Assembly: GCA_015490835.1 (NCBI GenBank)
Contig: WFXA01000051.1
Coordinates: forward strand, 1-35,462
DNA length: 35,462 nt
Direction: 5' to 3'
Source of the DNA: Flavobacteriaceae bacterium
GTDB taxonomy: Bacteria > Bacteroidota > Bacteroidia > Flavobacteriales > Flavobacteriaceae
Part shown: in pieces, positions 35,425 through 35,462 of the stretch
Numbering within the stretch: position 1 is the first letter of the stretch
How the letters are laid out: each line of letters opens with the position of its first letter
Notes under the pieces: generated by a model
Told to the model about the DNA's origin: nothing
What the model saw: the letters and a program-made list of their open reading frames with translations, nothing else
Database searches by the model: none
Translations under genes and position numbers: made by a program

Positions 35425-35462
35425 CTGTCTCTTATACACATCTCCGAGGCCCACGAGACAGG
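35425..35462 (+). other. Tn5 mosaic end and Nextera read-2 adapter (not genomic)
   Basis: CTGTCTCTTATACACATCT (35425-35443) is the 19-bp Tn5 mosaic end. It is followed by CCGAGGCCCACGAGAC, the Nextera read-2 adapter with one extra G, and AGG, which could begin an i7 index. This is library adapter left on a contig end. Confidence 0.95.

Overview
This window is a stretch of chromosome from a low-GC member of the Bacteroidota, most likely family Flavobacteriaceae. Three things point there. The gene set includes a Bacteroidota-type RNA polymerase omega subunit beside bamD and coaBC, a DUF3276 protein, a DUF4835 protein and a subtilase with a type IX secretion (T9SS) sorting tail. At least a dozen genes are preceded by exact matches to the Bacteroidota -7 promoter box TAnnTTTG. 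Shine-Dalgarno sequences are weak throughout.

Layout. The left edge (1-292) holds the first 24 codons of an IS110-family transposase on the minus strand, with its non-coding leader. Next come glmM (-), a decayed ParE-type toxin remnant (+), and a minus-strand operon of a small membrane protein, mutL and a rhomboid protease, followed by a YbaB/EbfC protein (-). Divergent from these is an oligopeptidase B-like lipoprotein (+). A cysteine-synthase-fold enzyme and an alpha-oxoamine synthase follow (7615-10048). Together they fit the first two steps of sulfonolipid (capnine) synthesis. Then come YceI (-), the interrupted subtilase (+), SulP (-), an M14 peptidase (-), DUF3276 (-), an ABC exporter half (-), leucine dehydrogenase (+), a low-complexity repeat, and a minus-strand run recG - zinc-ribbon protein - pheT - membrane protein - DUF2007. 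Aquaporin Z (+), ligA (+), DUF6913-dapA (+) and bamD-rpoZ-coaBC-DUF4835-recN (+) complete the window.

The most interesting signal is a non-coding mobile repeat found twice (11702-11867 and 27331-27510). One copy sits inside the T9SS subtilase gene between the codons for the catalytic His and Ser. It is flanked by a perfect 4-bp TTAA duplication, and conceptual removal of the element plus one TTAA restores a single intact 542-codon frame. The other copy starts at the TTAA that contains the aquaporin stop codon. The copies share CCCG...CGGG ends, internal hairpins and a variable central module. This looks like a MITE-like element that recently inactivated a secreted protease.

The last 38 bases (35425-35462) are not biological. 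They match the Tn5 mosaic end and Nextera read-2 adapter, so recN is cut by an assembly artefact rather than by a real end.

Most of the remaining genes are housekeeping: cell-wall precursor synthesis (glmM, dapA), DNA repair (mutL, recG, ligA, recN), translation (pheT), CoA synthesis (coaBC), outer-membrane assembly (bamD) and transcription (rpoZ). No tRNA, rRNA or CRISPR array was seen.
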